In this document: positions 35,619-45,900 of the stretch, one piece after another
How the letters are laid out: every line of letters begins with the position of its first letter
Position numbering within the stretch: position 1 is the stretch's first letter
Assembly: GCA_029974015.1 (NCBI GenBank)
Contig: JARKUF010000011.1
Location: 18,100 to 82,099, forward strand
Length of the DNA stretch: 64,000 nt
Reading direction: 5' to 3'
DNA from: Spirochaetota bacterium
GTDB taxonomy: Bacteria > Spirochaetota > UBA4802 > JAGODF01
Translations under genes and position numbers: made by a program
Notes under the pieces: model-generated
Told to the model about the DNA's origin: nothing
Seen by the model: only the letters and a program-made list of their open reading frames with translations
Database searches by the model: none

Positions 35619-37154
35619 CTAAAAAAATACCAGAGTCATGATGATGAAAATCACCACCAGGATAGGGATCGAATACTTGAACATGTAACCGAAGAAGCTC
35701 GGCATGGCAATGCCCGATTCTTCCGCTATAGATTTCACCATGAAGTTTGGAGCGTTGCCAATGTACGTATTGGCCCCCATAAAGACCGCCCCGGCTGAAA
35801 TGGCCATCAGATAATCGGCATAAGTCAATCCTTCCAAACCGGGAACCGGCGTGCTCGAAATGAGCTGGGCCACCGCCGCAGATTCGGGTTGTCCCGGGAA
35901 GAAACGCCCCAGTGCCGTATTGAAATATGTTAGATAAGTCGGGGCATTGTCCAGGAAGCTTGAAAGCGATCCCGTAAGCCAGAAGTAATGGGACGGGCTC
36001 TTCGCGGAACGAATGAGAAACGCCAGGGACCCGCTTTCACCGGCCTTAAGGATGGAAAGGGCCGGGATAATTGTCATGAAAATGCCGGCAAAGAGGTACG
36101 CCACTTCCTTGATGGGTTCCCAGGAAAATTCATTGGCTTCCCTGAGCTCTTTTTTCGTGAACATCATGGACAAGACCGCCATGAGTATGATGACTGCGTC
36201 TTTTAAAAGGTTCTCGATACCCTGGTGGATGCCGAATATGTTTACCTGGCCTATCTTAACAAGTCCGCTGAAGAGGACCGCCCCCACAATGCCGCCTAAG
36301 AAAAGGAAGTTGTGCAAACCCTCAATTTTGAGGGGTTCCTTCTCAGAGCTGTCGATTTTTGAGAGGTCTTCCTTCTTGTAGTAGTACGAATCCAGGACAT
36401 AGTAGATTGCAAGGACAAGCCCCGACACAAATGCCATCATGGGAATGAGCTTTAATGTCCAGAAGAACGGTACATGGTGCAAAAACCCCAAAAACAGGGG
36501 CGGATCTCCGAGGGGGGTGAGGGCCCCGCCGATATTGCAAACCAGGAAGATAAAGAAAATGATAGTGTGGACCTTGTACCGCCGCCATGAGTTGGAGCGG
36601 ATGACGGGGCGTATGAGCACCATGGCCGCCCCCGTAGTTCCAATCCATGAGGCAAGAATAGTACCCAGGATGAAGATGATGCTGTTCACCGCCGGGCTTC
36701 CCTTGAGGGTCCCCTTGACTCGAATCCCGCCGGCCACGGTAAAAAGCCCGGCCAGCAATATTATAAACGGTATGTAGTCAATGATGTATATATGAAGTAT
36801 ATCATAGAGCGCGGCCCCTTTATACACTGCCAAAAAAGGCAAAGCGAACAACAGGGCCCAGGCGAGGGACACCTTGGGATAATGGCGGTGCCAGAAGCGC
36901 GCTCCGAAGAGAGGAAAGAGGGCGATAGAAAGAAGTATCCCGGCGAAGGGAATGACCGACCAGAGGGGAAGCTGCGATCCATTTACGCCATGACCGTGGG
37001 ATTCGGCGGCGTCACCGTGCGGTCCCTGGGCCGCGTCCTGGCCTTGTTGAACCGCGGTTTCCGAGTGCCCTGCGGCCGTTTCCTGCGCGGCAATGGCCGG
37101 TGCCATCCAGAGGACGGCGCATATCAATGATAGAACCGCGAATCCTTTTCTCAT
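35619..37154 (-). CDS. NhaD/citrate-transporter-like sodium:proton antiporter
   Basis: A 511-residue ion-transporter superfamily protein. It begins with a signal-like helix (FAVLSLICAVLWMAPAIAA), then a His/Gln-rich periplasmic linker (HSETAVQQGQDAAQGPHGD), then about eleven membrane helices. The conserved NIGGALTPLGDPPLFLGFL and GTTGAAMVLIRPVIR are typical of this NhaD-like group, and a later SSFLDNAPTYLTYFNTALG matches the second half of the inverted repeat fold. Likely Na+ efflux. The start at 37154 has GGAAGG upstream; an ATG 75 bases earlier lacks one. Confidence 0.87.
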   Translation of the reverse strand: MRKGFAVLSLICAVLWMAPAIAAQETAAGHSETAVQQGQDAAQGPHGDAAESHGHGVNGSQLPLWSVIPFAGILLSIALFPLFGARFWHRHYPKVSLAWALLFALPFLAVYKGAALYDILHIYIIDYIPFIILLAGLFTVAGGIRVKGTLKGSPAVNSIIFILGTILASWIGTTGAAMVLIRPVIRSNSWRRYKVHTIIFFIFLVCNIGGALTPLGDPPLFLGFLHHVPFFWTLKLIPMMAFVSGLVLAIYYVLDSYYYKKEDLSKIDSSEKEPLKIEGLHNFLFLGGIVGAVLFSGLVKIGQVNIFGIHQGIENLLKDAVIILMAVLSMMFTKKELREANEFSWEPIKEVAYLFAGIFMTIIPALSILKAGESGSLAFLIRSAKSPSHYFWLTGSLSSFLDNAPTYLTYFNTALGRFFPGQPESAAVAQLISSTPVPGLEGLTYADYLMAISAGAVFMGANTYIGNAPNFMVKSIAEESGIAMPSFFGYMFKYSIPILVVIFIIMTLVFF

Positions 37155-37405
37155 CTCAGTACCCCTTCCACTCTTAATAAGCGTACGGACGGCCTCCCCG
37201 AGAGGAAAACCGGGCCGCCACTCATGCATTCATCGTGCGCTACTTTCACAAAAAGCGTCATTTGTGTCAAACAAATTACAGAAACAAGAGCCGGGAGCGT
37301 CAGTTTGCGCTGTAGCTACGAAACCGGCAAGAACGACAGGCAGCCCCTAATATAATATGTTTGCAATTTCTCACACCCTCCGTTAAAGGACAACAGATAA
37401 AACAA

Positions 37406-37525
37406 GGGAACCTCTAAAAATTTAATTTTTGAGGTTCCCTTAAATTGTAACTACCGGCATACTCAGGACTTGGGTTTTCCCGCCCGCCGAAGGCGGGCGG
37501 GAAAACCCAATTATTAGAGGTTGCC
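37406..37525. repeat. Intergenic hairpin repeat, copy 4 (best-preserved)
   Basis: A left hairpin from GGGAACCTC to GAGGTTCCC (37406-37439), a middle beginning TTAAATTGTAACTACCGG, a 19-base-pair GC-rich stem (37470-37488 with 37492-37510, loop GAA), and the end ATTAGAGGTTGCC, which can also pair with the left end. It stops 31 bases before the J-domain gene. The 251 bases upstream of it (37155-37405) hold no supported feature. Confidence 0.9.
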
Positions 37526-37556
37526 ACAATCTAATTGCAAAGTCTACTCAGGAGAT

Positions 37557-38408
37557 ATGGACCTTCACGAGTGCTACAGAATGCTTGATCTTGGGGAAAC
37601 CGCCACGAACGACGAGATCGCCCGTGCCTACAAGACCCTTGCGCGGAAATACCATCCGGACAAAAACCCCCACCGCCTGGAATGGGCCCATGAAATGATG
37701 ACTGCTCTGAACGGGTCCTACACGACCATCATGGTCCATCGGTTCAAGGACCAGGTCCCCGAGGAAACCACTGCACGGGAGGCGGAACACGCCGCCGAGA
37801 GGCCCAGACAGCGCGGAAAAAAAGACCGGTCCGGAGAATTCAAGAGGGAGATAGAACGTGACATCCTCATCAGGAGTTTCATAAAAAACCGTGAGTCGGT
37901 CAAGGAAGCCCTCTACAAATATTTCCAGTACAGCCTGCACAACCTGGCCCGCCGGGAAGAGGTGCTAAACCGGGGCATTTTCAACGAGGTGGTCTTTGCC
38001 ATAAAGAAAAATTACCACTCAATACGGTCTTATCTCGCCTCCACAAACGACGAAGAGCTCATAGAACACTTTACCGTTTTCACCGACATGATTTTCAATT
38101 TCTACAGGGCCTCGGAATGCCTCAACATAATTGAATCGTACAACAACCCCACTGACGTGGAGGCTTACAGGCAGTATAAGAAGGGCGATGACGCCCTTCA
38201 TGTGGCCCACAAGGAAATATTTTACGATAGACACAACCGGGGAAGGTTCAAACGGGATGTAGCGGAGGCTTATCTCATGAAGGCCGGGGAGGATTTCAGA
38301 AAGACTCTCCGAAATTTTCCTTCATCGTCCTGGGCGGTGGAAACCCGCATAAAGCTCGAATACGCCATGGCCCTAACAACCTATCTCCAGCTTTTCTTTT
38401 CTGAATGA
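37557..38408 (+). CDS. J-domain (DnaJ-like) protein
   Basis: A 283-residue protein with an N-terminal J domain (LHECYRMLDLGETATNDEIA, then RKYHPDKNP with the essential HPD) that would stimulate a Hsp70. There is no Gly/Phe-rich, zinc or C-terminal DnaJ domain. Instead, residues 90-283 are a helical domain with no recognised family, perhaps a client- or membrane-targeting part. The ATG has AGGAGAT just upstream, so upstream in-frame codons, which lie partly in the repeat, are excluded. This is a specialised type III J protein, not the general chaperone DnaJ. Confidence 0.85.
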   Translation: MDLHECYRMLDLGETATNDEIARAYKTLARKYHPDKNPHRLEWAHEMMTALNGSYTTIMVHRFKDQVPEETTAREAEHAAERPRQRGKKDRSGEFKREIERDILIRSFIKNRESVKEALYKYFQYSLHNLARREEVLNRGIFNEVVFAIKKNYHSIRSYLASTNDEELIEHFTVFTDMIFNFYRASECLNIIESYNNPTDVEAYRQYKKGDDALHVAHKEIFYDRHNRGRFKRDVAEAYLMKAGEDFRKTLRNFPSSSWAVETRIKLEYAMALTTYLQLFFSE

Positions 38409-38540
38409 TATTTCACACATTCACCGGCAAAGGCAAAAAGGCACCTGTAAATTGGGTTTTCCTTAAAAGCAAAAAAAGCCCGGAAGTAGATTGGGAATGC
38501 CCCTCTCTTTCAAGCACGCGCCCGTTGCGGTCGCACATAA

Positions 38541-38569
38541 ACAAAAAGGCGAAGGGTTGCCCCTCCGCC
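38541..38569 (-). terminator. Rho-independent terminator of the OmpA-like gene
   Basis: On the minus strand the stem GGCGGAGGG / CCCTTCGCC (one G-T mispair, loop GCAA) is followed by TTTTTGTTT, 25 bases after the stop codon. This is a textbook intrinsic terminator. Confidence 0.85.
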
Positions 38570-38593
38570 TCCAGCATCATTTATAAGGCTTCC

Positions 38594-39088
38594 TTATTTC
38601 GGAACAACTTTGAATGTAACCCTGCGCTGCTTTGGATCCATACCATCAAGGCCGGGAATAAGTTCCGAGGTGGCGACTCCCTTGTAGGTCAGCTTGTTGC
38701 GGTTAATACCGGCCCTCACGAGTTCATTGTATACGGCCTTCGCCCTGTTCGTCGACACTTCATCAGTGGCAGCGTCCTTGACCAGAGCTGAATGCCCGGT
38801 CACCTGGATCACGTAGCCTTCAGGGACCTTGTTGACGACTTCTTTTACGATGGCGACGGCCTTGGACCCGATAAGGCTCTTATTTCTGTTCGACAGATTT
38901 GAGCTGCTTGGCGGAAAAACGTCAAGGGCATCGGCAGCGGGTTTCAGCGCTTCATTGCTGGCACTTACCATCATGCCGGCTCCACTGGATACGGAAGGCG
39001 CTTCACTTTGCTCTGTTGGTTGCGTCGAAGAGCATCCAATGGCAAACGCGGTAATAACGGCTAAAAGCAGATAAAGGGTTTTGTTCAT
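38594..39088 (-). CDS. OmpA-family lipoprotein
   Basis: A 164-residue outer-membrane or periplasmic lipoprotein. The signal peptide ends in the lipobox AFAIGC at Cys19, followed by a Ser/Thr/Gln-rich linker. The C-terminal OmpA peptidoglycan-binding domain includes IQVTGHSALVKDAATDEV, STNRAKAVYNELVRAGI and the final QRRVTFKVVPK; the Asp of the usual TDxxG is replaced in this HSALVKD stretch, a divergent form. It has its own terminator. It probably helps link the outer membrane to peptidoglycan. Confidence 0.88.
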   Translation of the reverse strand: MNKTLYLLLAVITAFAIGCSSTQPTEQSEAPSVSSGAGMMVSASNEALKPAADALDVFPPSSSNLSNRNKSLIGSKAVAIVKEVVNKVPEGYVIQVTGHSALVKDAATDEVSTNRAKAVYNELVRAGINRNKLTYKGVATSELIPGLDGMDPKQRRVTFKVVPK

Positions 39089-39362
39089 TGATTCCTCCCT
39101 CTTTGAAATTAAAATTGTAGCATGTGCAATTCCTGTAATCTCCAGGTAGAATCGGACAGATCTCTACATAAATTGCACTCCTGCACTGTTCAAATTGTAA
39201 TTATTTCAACATTCAATAAACAATTAAGATTTGTCAAGAGCTATTCAAAAAAAAGTCTTCCTGGATAACACGGTTCGATAAAAAATGGAAACTTCTTGAC
39301 TACGCAAGCCCTTCTTTTACTTATGCAATAAACAATGGCTATCTCTTAATCTGGATATTTCC

Positions 39363-40586
39363 ATGAAGACATGCTCCATATCCGAGGCCCTGGAAGACGT
39401 CCGCAACGGGCGCATGATCATCCTGGTGGACAATGAGGAACGGGAGAACGAAGGCGACCTTGTAATCGCCGCGGAGTATGCGACTCCGGAAGTAATAAAC
39501 TTTATGGCGAAGTATGGAAGGGGCCTCATCTGCGCCGCCATGACCCAGGAGCGGCTCGCCGAACTCGACCTTAAGCTCATGTGTCCCGAGAACCAGGACA
39601 AATTCTGCACCGCCTTCACCATCAGCGTCGATGCGAAGGAGGGGACCACAACCGGCATATCGGCTTACGACCGCGCCCTCACCATCAAGAAACTCATTGA
39701 CGAAAAGACGCGCCCCGAGGACCTCTCCCGGCCCGGCCATATCTTCCCCCTTGCGGCGAAGAAGGGAGGAGTCCTGGTACGGGCGGGACATTCCGAAGGT
39801 TCCGTAGACCTGGCGCGCCTGGCGGGAATGAAGACAGCCGCGGTGATCTGCGAAATCCTCAACGATGACGGCACCATGGCCCGAAGGCCCGACCTCGACA
39901 TTTTCGCGGAGAAACACAACCTTAAAATAGCCACTATCTCCGACCTCATTAAATTCCGGCAGCACACCGACCGCCTGGTTAAGCGGGTTTCCGAAGCTAA
40001 CCTTCCCACAAGTTTTGGGGAGTTTACCGTCATGGCCTACGAAACCCAGGTCGATACATTCACCCATGTCGCCCTGGTTAAGGGGGATGTGGCGGGGAGG
40101 GAAAACATCCTGGTGCGTGTGCATTCCGAATGCCTCACCGGCGATGTTTTCGCGTCCTTCCGCTGCGACTGCGGCTCCCAGCTCCACAAGGCCATGGAAA
40201 TGATAAGCGCCGAAGGCACCGGCGTGCTTCTCTACATGCGACAGGAAGGCCGGGGCATAGGGCTGGGCAACAAGATCATGGCGTACCACCTCCAGGAGCA
40301 GGGCCTCGACACCGTCGAAGCGAATATAAAGCTCGGCTTTCCTTCTGACCTGCGCGACTACGGCATCGGGGCCCAGATCCTCGTTGACCTGGGAATACGC
40401 ACAATCCGGCTTATGACAAATAACCCAAAAAAGGTCATAGGCCTGGAAGGCTACGGCCTGGAGATCGTTGAACGGGTGCCGATAGAGATAGCCCCTATAA
40501 AAGACAACTACCGCTATCTTAAAACAAAAAAGGACAAGATGGGGCACCTGATCCTCAACGGCGATGGGGGAGAAGATACCCGATGA
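39363..40586 (+). CDS. ribBA: Bifunctional 3,4-dihydroxy-2-butanone-4-phosphate synthase / GTP cyclohydrolase II
   Basis: Makes both precursors of riboflavin. The 407-residue protein has the RibB domain first ([57 protein letters not shown]) and then the RibA domain ([26 protein letters not shown] with the zinc cysteines, [23 protein letters not shown]). Both halves appear complete. The stop overlaps the next gene as ATGA. The 274-base upstream region is AT-rich and shows no FMN riboswitch consensus. Confidence 0.97.
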   Translation: MKTCSISEALEDVRNGRMIILVDNEERENEGDLVIAAEYATPEVINFMAKYGRGLICAAMTQERLAELDLKLMCPENQDKFCTAFTISVDAKEGTTTGISAYDRALTIKKLIDEKTRPEDLSRPGHIFPLAAKKGGVLVRAGHSEGSVDLARLAGMKTAAVICEILNDDGTMARRPDLDIFAEKHNLKIATISDLIKFRQHTDRLVKRVSEANLPTSFGEFTVMAYETQVDTFTHVALVKGDVAGRENILVRVHSECLTGDVFASFRCDCGSQLHKAMEMISAEGTGVLLYMRQEGRGIGLGNKIMAYHLQEQGLDTVEANIKLGFPSDLRDYGIGAQILVDLGIRTIRLMTNNPKKVIGLEGYGLEIVERVPIEIAPIKDNYRYLKTKKDKMGHLILNGDGGEDTR

Positions 40587-41530
40587 CCGCCAACAATACC
40601 ACCATACTCCTGATCGACGACGAGGAAGTGGTCCGCTACGCCCTCCAGAAAAAGCTCCTCAAGCAGGGATACAATGTCATCTCACTCGACAAAGCCGAAG
40701 ACGCTTTATACCTGGTGAAGAACGAGGAAAAGAAGATCGACCTCATCATCACCGACATCAAGCTGAGGAAGATGGACGGCATCGAACTGATGCGCTACCT
40801 CAACACCCTTGAAAAGTCAATTCCTGTCCTGGTCCTCACCGGGCAGGCCACCATGGAGGACGCAATCCGCGCCCTGCGATACGGCGCCTGCGATTTTATT
40901 CGCAAGCCTTTCGATATTTCCGAGGTGATATCGATTGCACGAAACACCATCAGGGCGCGCCACGAAAAGGAGCTTGCCGACTCCTTCGGCAAGTACATCG
41001 AATACGAAAAGCGCATTTTCAGGATTGGCACCGACGTGTCGGCCTGCAATGTCCTCTCCTACAAACTCACTGAGAACCTCGCGCCGTCGGAGTTCTGCAA
41101 CAGGACCACTGCGGAAAACATATCCCTTGCGCTCCGAGAGGCGATCACCAACGCCATGTTCCACGGAAACCTCGAGATAAGCTCGGACATAAGAGCGGAA
41201 AAGGGCATCGCAGGGTTTAACGAAGAAATCGAAGCACGGCGCATGGATGAACGGTACCGCGACCGCAGGGTCTCAATCACGTACGAATTCACCGGGGAAT
41301 ATGTGGAATACACGATCACCGATGAAGGGCCCGGCTTCGACTTTCGGAAGCTCCCGGACCCGAGAGATCCGGAAAATTTCCTCAAGGACAGCGGACGGGG
41401 ACTTCTCATCATACGCATCCACATGGATGAGGTGGACTGGAACGAAGCCGGCAACGCCATACGAATGAAGAAATACCGCATTGCCAGGAAGGACGACGAA
41501 AACGGAGGGCCTGATGTATCACACTATTAA
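40583..41530 (+). CDS. Response regulator with C-terminal HATPase (RsbW-like) output
   Basis: A 315-residue two-domain signalling protein. The N-terminal REC domain has [13 protein letters not shown], the phospho-acceptor Asp in [16 protein letters not shown], the switch residues in VLVLTGQA and FIRKPF. Residues about 150-305 are a GHKL ATPase of the anti-sigma-kinase type, with the N-box [16 protein letters not shown], the G1 box ITDEGPGFD and [15 protein letters not shown]. No DHp domain is present, so it is not a classic histidine kinase; it probably acts on a STAS partner under control of REC phosphorylation. It overlaps ribBA and mtnA at its two ends. Confidence 0.88.
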   Translation: MTANNTTILLIDDEEVVRYALQKKLLKQGYNVISLDKAEDALYLVKNEEKKIDLIITDIKLRKMDGIELMRYLNTLEKSIPVLVLTGQATMEDAIRALRYGACDFIRKPFDISEVISIARNTIRARHEKELADSFGKYIEYEKRIFRIGTDVSACNVLSYKLTENLAPSEFCNRTTAENISLALREAITNAMFHGNLEISSDIRAEKGIAGFNEEIEARRMDERYRDRRVSITYEFTGEYVEYTITDEGPGFDFRKLPDPRDPENFLKDSGRGLLIIRIHMDEVDWNEAGNAIRMKKYRIARKDDENGGPDVSHY

Positions 41531-42542
41531 ATGGCTCGGCGACGGAGTGTCGATGCTGGACCAGCGGCTCCTCCCGGCAAAAGAAGTTTATACCATTTAC
41601 AAAAACCACAAAGACGTCGCCACCGCCATAAGGGAGATGGTGATACGCGGCGCCCCCGCCATCGGCATCGCCGCGGCCATGGGGATTGCCCTCGCGGCGA
41701 AAACCTCAGCGGCGAAAACGTTTGACTCTTTTAAAGCCGAACTTAACGCCGCGGCGGACCTCCAGGCCGCGACACGGCCCACGGCCGTGAATCTTTTCTG
41801 GGCCGTGGAACGCATGAAGAAGATCATCGCCGATGGCGCATCCGTCGAAGAGCTGACAGGGAGGCTTGAAAAAGAAGCCGAGGCCATCCTCGAGGAAGAT
41901 ATCGCCATCAACAGGGCCATGGGAAAGAACGGCGCCCGCTTTTTCTCTGACGGCGATACCGTGATGACACACTGCAATGCAGGGGCCCTCGCGACGGGAG
42001 GATACGGCACGGCACTGGGTGTGATACGCGCCGCCGTCGAGGAGGGAAAGAAAATAAAGGTCTTCGCCTGCGAAACTCGGCCCTACCTCCAGGGGGCACG
42101 CATCACAGCCTGGGAGCTCCAGAAGGACGGAATTCCCGTGACCCTCATCACCGATAACATGGCCGGGCATTTCATGAAATCAGGCGAGATAAAAAAGATA
42201 ATCGTTGGGGCCGACCGCGTCGCGGAAAACGGCGACACGGCAAACAAGATTGGAACCTACTCCCACGCTGTCCTGGCAAAGGAACACGGAATCCCCTTTT
42301 ACGTTGCGGCGCCCATCTCCACCCTGGATCCATCGACTAAAAACGGAGCTGCAATCCCTATAGAAGAGCGCGGCATCGAAGAGGTGGCCTACATCCAGGG
42401 CGTGCAGATTGCCCCCGAAGGCATATTCATACGCAACCCCTCCTTCGACGTGACGCCGGCAAAGTACATCACCGCCATCATCACCGAAAAGGGCGTCATT
42501 GAAAACGTTGCCCAAAACGGCATACGGCATCTTCAGAGATAG
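41514..42542 (+). CDS. mtnA: S-methyl-5-thioribose-1-phosphate isomerase
   Basis: Converts methylthioribose-1-phosphate to methylthioribulose-1-phosphate in methionine salvage. The 342 residues include [19 protein letters not shown], the catalytic-cysteine segment [19 protein letters not shown], the catalytic Asp in [19 protein letters not shown], and [20 protein letters not shown], all characteristic of MtnA rather than eIF2B-like R15P isomerase. The ATG at 41514 has GGAGGG seven bases upstream and overlaps the preceding gene by 17 bases. Confidence 0.94.
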   Translation: MYHTIKWLGDGVSMLDQRLLPAKEVYTIYKNHKDVATAIREMVIRGAPAIGIAAAMGIALAAKTSAAKTFDSFKAELNAAADLQAATRPTAVNLFWAVERMKKIIADGASVEELTGRLEKEAEAILEEDIAINRAMGKNGARFFSDGDTVMTHCNAGALATGGYGTALGVIRAAVEEGKKIKVFACETRPYLQGARITAWELQKDGIPVTLITDNMAGHFMKSGEIKKIIVGADRVAENGDTANKIGTYSHAVLAKEHGIPFYVAAPISTLDPSTKNGAAIPIEERGIEEVAYIQGVQIAPEGIFIRNPSFDVTPAKYITAIITEKGVIENVAQNGIRHLQR

Positions 42543-42660
42543 CAATTCCATTGCACAAGCGGCTTTCTGCAGCAGATTGGAGCAGCCTCCGGAGAAAGAG
42601 GGCGTTTTAGCGCGTTGCGGGCTGCCCAAAGCGGATAATCGTCCTCATCAACCGCCTTTT

Positions 42661-43557
42661 TTACAGTCCCATGCCAAATCCCCGTGAGCTCGTCACACCC
42701 AGGGATTCGTAGATAAGGAGGGTGGCCCGAGAGCGGTTCAAAGTGTAGAAGTGGACCCCCTGGACTCCATTGCTAATGAGATCGTCCACCTGCTCCGTGG
42801 CCCAGTGAATTCCCACTTTTTCCACCAGCTCGTCAGTTTCCGCGCGGTCCACGGCGCGGAGAAGCCGGGCCGGAAACCGCGCACCCAGGGCCAGGTCCGC
42901 CATGCGCATCATTCCCTTCCTGGTGGTAACGGGCATAATCCCCGCGAGTATCGGCACGGTAATGCCCGCCCTGATGCACCGGTCCCGGAAGTCGTAGAAG
43001 TCCCTGTTGTCGAAAAAAAGCTGGGTACAGATGTAGTCCGCCCCAGCATCGACCTTCTGTTTTAAATAATCCATTTCCATGAGCCTGTTGGGCGTTTCGG
43101 AGTGGCCTTCGGGATAGCCCGCCACGCCTATGCCCATGCCGGGGAAGTGTTCCTTGATAAACCGCACCAGCTCAACTGCGTAGCGGAACCCCCCCTCCGC
43201 CGCTGTAAACTTTTCCTGCCCCTTAGGCGGGTCTCCCCTCAGGGCCATGATGTTACAGATGCCGCTTTCCTTGTAGCGGGTCAGTATCTGGAAAATCTCA
43301 TCTTTCGTTGACCCCGCGCAGGTGAGGTGGGACACTACGGTGAGGTCGGTCTCCCCCTGGATCTTTACCACCAGGCCGTGGGTGAGCTCACGCGTGGAGC
43401 CCCCGGCGCCATAGGTGACGCTCACATAGGCGGGCTTCAGACGAATGAGGTCCCGGATGGTCGCGTACAGGTCCGCCGACGATTTTTCGTCCCGCGGAGG
43501 AAAAAACTCAAAGCTGAAGGCGATCTTGTTCTGCGCCAATATCTCTTTTATGTGCAT
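42661..43557 (-). CDS. metF: Methylenetetrahydrofolate reductase
   Basis: Reduces 5,10-methylene-THF to 5-methyl-THF for methionine synthase. A 298-residue FAD-dependent TIM barrel: FSFEFFPPRDEKSSADLYA, YVSVTYGAGGSTRE, HLTCAG, NIMALRGDPP, GAGYPEGH-like VAGYPEGHSE, GADYICTQLFFDNRDFYDF, and PILAGIMPVTTRKG. It is convergent with mtnA. Together with the free-standing MetH activation protein at 8.9 kb it supports B12-dependent methionine synthesis; metH itself is outside the window. Confidence 0.96.
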   Translation of the reverse strand: MHIKEILAQNKIAFSFEFFPPRDEKSSADLYATIRDLIRLKPAYVSVTYGAGGSTRELTHGLVVKIQGETDLTVVSHLTCAGSTKDEIFQILTRYKESGICNIMALRGDPPKGQEKFTAAEGGFRYAVELVRFIKEHFPGMGIGVAGYPEGHSETPNRLMEMDYLKQKVDAGADYICTQLFFDNRDFYDFRDRCIRAGITVPILAGIMPVTTRKGMMRMADLALGARFPARLLRAVDRAETDELVEKVGIHWATEQVDDLISNGVQGVHFYTLNRSRATLLIYESLGVTSSRGFGMGL

Positions 43558-43607
43558 GATGTCAACTTAACCGGCCCAGATGAAATATGTGTACTTTAAA
43601 ATTTCGC

Positions 43608-45173
43608 TCATCCCCCGGCCTCTCCATTGCTCGAAAACCTGTTATAAATGTAGATAAACAGAATCATTCCGCTGAAAAGAACATACCCCAGGGGCAACAT
43701 GCCTCCCATTCCAAACCCTACGGTCGTGGAGTGAATAAAGCCGAAATAGGAACAGATGATGAGGGGCAATGACCAGTAGAACGCTTTAAGAAAATCGCGG
43801 TCGATGAGGTAGACCGCCACCGCCGTGAGGAACATCGAAGTGAAAAGCGCGCCTTCCTGAAATGCGATGATGCCTTTCAGGGATGGCAGATACTTCGCGA
43901 TGAGCACGTCGGCCTGGGCCGAGCCCGCCTGAGAGCTCTCTCCGATGTACTGGCGCAGGAGGGAAACGCCCCATCCCGCTATGGCGGGCATGAGGCCCAG
44001 AGCAACAGCGGGGGCGTGCTCCTTCGGCGTCACTTGAAACGCCTGGGCCGTTATGATGACGCCAATCCAGAGGAGAATGGGATATCCCGCCTCCAGGGGG
44101 ACCACCGCCTTGACTATCCCCATAATGCCCGTGAGGCAGAGGAGCGTCACCACAGCCCCGTTTAGGACTGAATAGCCGGAGCGCGCCCCGAGGCCCTTCC
44201 AGCCGGGATGTCCGATATACACTGTAGCAGGAAAGGGCGACCCGAACACCGCCCCGATGATGGAACCCAGGCCGTTCATGGCCAGAGAAGGCGTGGCTGG
44301 AAAATTGTCCCCCGCCGCGGCTGCGGATTCCAGGTTCTGAATGGTGGCAAAAAAAGCCATAAGTCCAAGTGGAATAGCCAGCGAAAAATACGGATACACC
44401 AGGTTCATATCGACACGAAACATATCAAAGAGCGCGAAGGAAGGAAGATAAAAACCCAGAGTAGACGTTGAGCGGGATACTTCTGCGGGATTCATAGCGC
44501 CAATGGACCAGGCGATTGCAGTCCCAATGATGAGCGCATAGAGCCCTGCGGGAATGCGAAATGGGAGCTTAGCGCGTGAGAAATATTCCACCAGAATGAG
44601 CGCCAGGGGGACGAATGCGATGAGAGGCTTGTCCCAGAACTGGATGGTGTGGTGAAGGGCAATCCAGGTGATGGCGATACCCGCCAGTGTAGAAAGGAGC
44701 GCCGCGCGTGGAGTGATGCGCCGGATCTTTTCCCCCACAAAGGCGCCCACCCCCTCGAAAAAACCGCTGATAAAGCAGCTAAAGATGCCGACTTTCCAGG
44801 CCAGGTCCGCCGCAGCGGTTTCACCCAGGGCCTGCTTGTTCTGAAGATACACCGGCATAAGGATAAGAAAGAAAAAGATAAGGAGCGTCACGGTGTTGGT
44901 GCCATAGGGAAGGGCCGTCACGTCCGTGCGCTTTTCTTTCATGGCAAGGCGGCGCGCCTGCCAGGAATAAAAAAGGTTCCCCGCGAGGACCGAGAAGGCC
45001 ACACCGGGAAGGATCCTGCCGAAAACGATTTCCCCGGGCATCCCGAGGACACCGGCGCAAAGGCCGGTGATGAGGAGAAGGTTCACTAGATTGTCGATAA
45101 AAAGGCCTATAAAGCCGTCAAAATCGCCCTTCACAAAAAAAGGAACGCGAAAATTATTGTCATTTGCGGTCAT
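43608..45173 (-). CDS. NCS2/xanthine-uracil permease-like transporter
   Basis: A 521-residue multi-span membrane protein with about thirteen hydrophobic helices. The beginning FDGFIGLFIDNLVNLLLITG and the block PYGTNTVTLLIFFFLILMPV resemble the prokaryotic putative purine permease group of NCS2; the transport-site region FFATIQNLESAAAAGDNFPA is similarly placed. The substrate (xanthine, uracil or other) cannot be assigned. The start at 45173 has GGAG six bases upstream; the frame upstream of it is not credited. Confidence 0.8.
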   Translation of the reverse strand: MTANDNNFRVPFFVKGDFDGFIGLFIDNLVNLLLITGLCAGVLGMPGEIVFGRILPGVAFSVLAGNLFYSWQARRLAMKEKRTDVTALPYGTNTVTLLIFFFLILMPVYLQNKQALGETAAADLAWKVGIFSCFISGFFEGVGAFVGEKIRRITPRAALLSTLAGIAITWIALHHTIQFWDKPLIAFVPLALILVEYFSRAKLPFRIPAGLYALIIGTAIAWSIGAMNPAEVSRSTSTLGFYLPSFALFDMFRVDMNLVYPYFSLAIPLGLMAFFATIQNLESAAAAGDNFPATPSLAMNGLGSIIGAVFGSPFPATVYIGHPGWKGLGARSGYSVLNGAVVTLLCLTGIMGIVKAVVPLEAGYPILLWIGVIITAQAFQVTPKEHAPAVALGLMPAIAGWGVSLLRQYIGESSQAGSAQADVLIAKYLPSLKGIIAFQEGALFTSMFLTAVAVYLIDRDFLKAFYWSLPLIICSYFGFIHSTTVGFGMGGMLPLGYVLFSGMILFIYIYNRFSSNGEAGG

Positions 45174-45327
45174 GGGAATCTCCGGAAATAGGGATAAGAT
45201 AACGGAGGGTTTGTACCGATGAATGGAAGATATGTCAATTACTTTGTGGGAGGAATGGGCTTTACCGAAAACCTGACCGGCATATAATTCTATTGACAGG
45301 CGATGCCCGCCGGACTTCTCTGAATTC

Positions 45328-45885
45328 ATGCCGAACTTTCAACGCTATTTTCCCGGGGCAATTATAATCCTTTCGATAACCGCGACCCTGGCCCCCGCGG
45401 GTTTGGAGAACCGTATCCCGGAAGACTCTACCCTGATTATTCCGGGGAAAGGCGCCGAGAAGGTCCTTCTGGGCGATGATGCCGGGACCTTGCTCAGGCG
45501 CAGGGGGACCCCGGACCGTATCGCCCGTTTCGAACAGCCGAAAGAGCTCTTTGAACACATATATGCCATGCCGATGGAGTTGAAAATTCCTTTTGACTTG
45601 ATATACTATTTCCGGGAATGTTCATGTACTGTTTTTCTGTATCGCGATAAGGTCTCCGCCGTGGCGGGAGTTCCCGCCTCAAGGGTCACGGACCTTCCGG
45701 TTGAACTTGACGGAGGAATCGACCTTCTCATACTGAGATACGGCAATGAGGGAATGATTGTGAAGCAAAAAGGTAAAAACAAAGCATACCTCTTTCCCAA
45801 CCTCGGTATGGCCCTCTTCGACGACGAAGGAGACGGCTCGATCGATCTGTATATAGTATTCCCCCAAAGGGAAGAAATGCCTTAA
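45328..45885 (+). CDS. Exported protein of unknown function
   Basis: A 185-residue protein with a signal peptide (FPGAIIILSITATLAPAG). The mature part has alternating strands, e.g. STLIIPGKGAEKVLLGDDA, CSCTVFLYRDKVSAVAG and GIDLLILRYGNEGMIVKQ, ending in an acidic loop DDEGDGSIDLYIVF that resembles a small calcium-binding-like turn. No domain is recognised. The ribosome site is weak, so the start is provisional. It ends 15 bases before hypA and may share its transcript. Confidence 0.65.
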   Translation: MPNFQRYFPGAIIILSITATLAPAGLENRIPEDSTLIIPGKGAEKVLLGDDAGTLLRRRGTPDRIARFEQPKELFEHIYAMPMELKIPFDLIYYFRECSCTVFLYRDKVSAVAGVPASRVTDLPVELDGGIDLLILRYGNEGMIVKQKGKNKAYLFPNLGMALFDDEGDGSIDLYIVFPQREEMP

Positions 45886-45900
45886 GCAGAGGAGCTACAC

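Noticed and set aside
39089..39362. Possible FMN riboswitch before ribBA
   Set aside because: The conserved FMN-aptamer blocks (AGGGY..., RGCC pairing) are not present in this AT-rich region.
39339..40547. A 402-codon open frame on the minus strand
   Set aside because: Antisense shadow of ribBA, which has full motif support; the shadow protein shows no domain.
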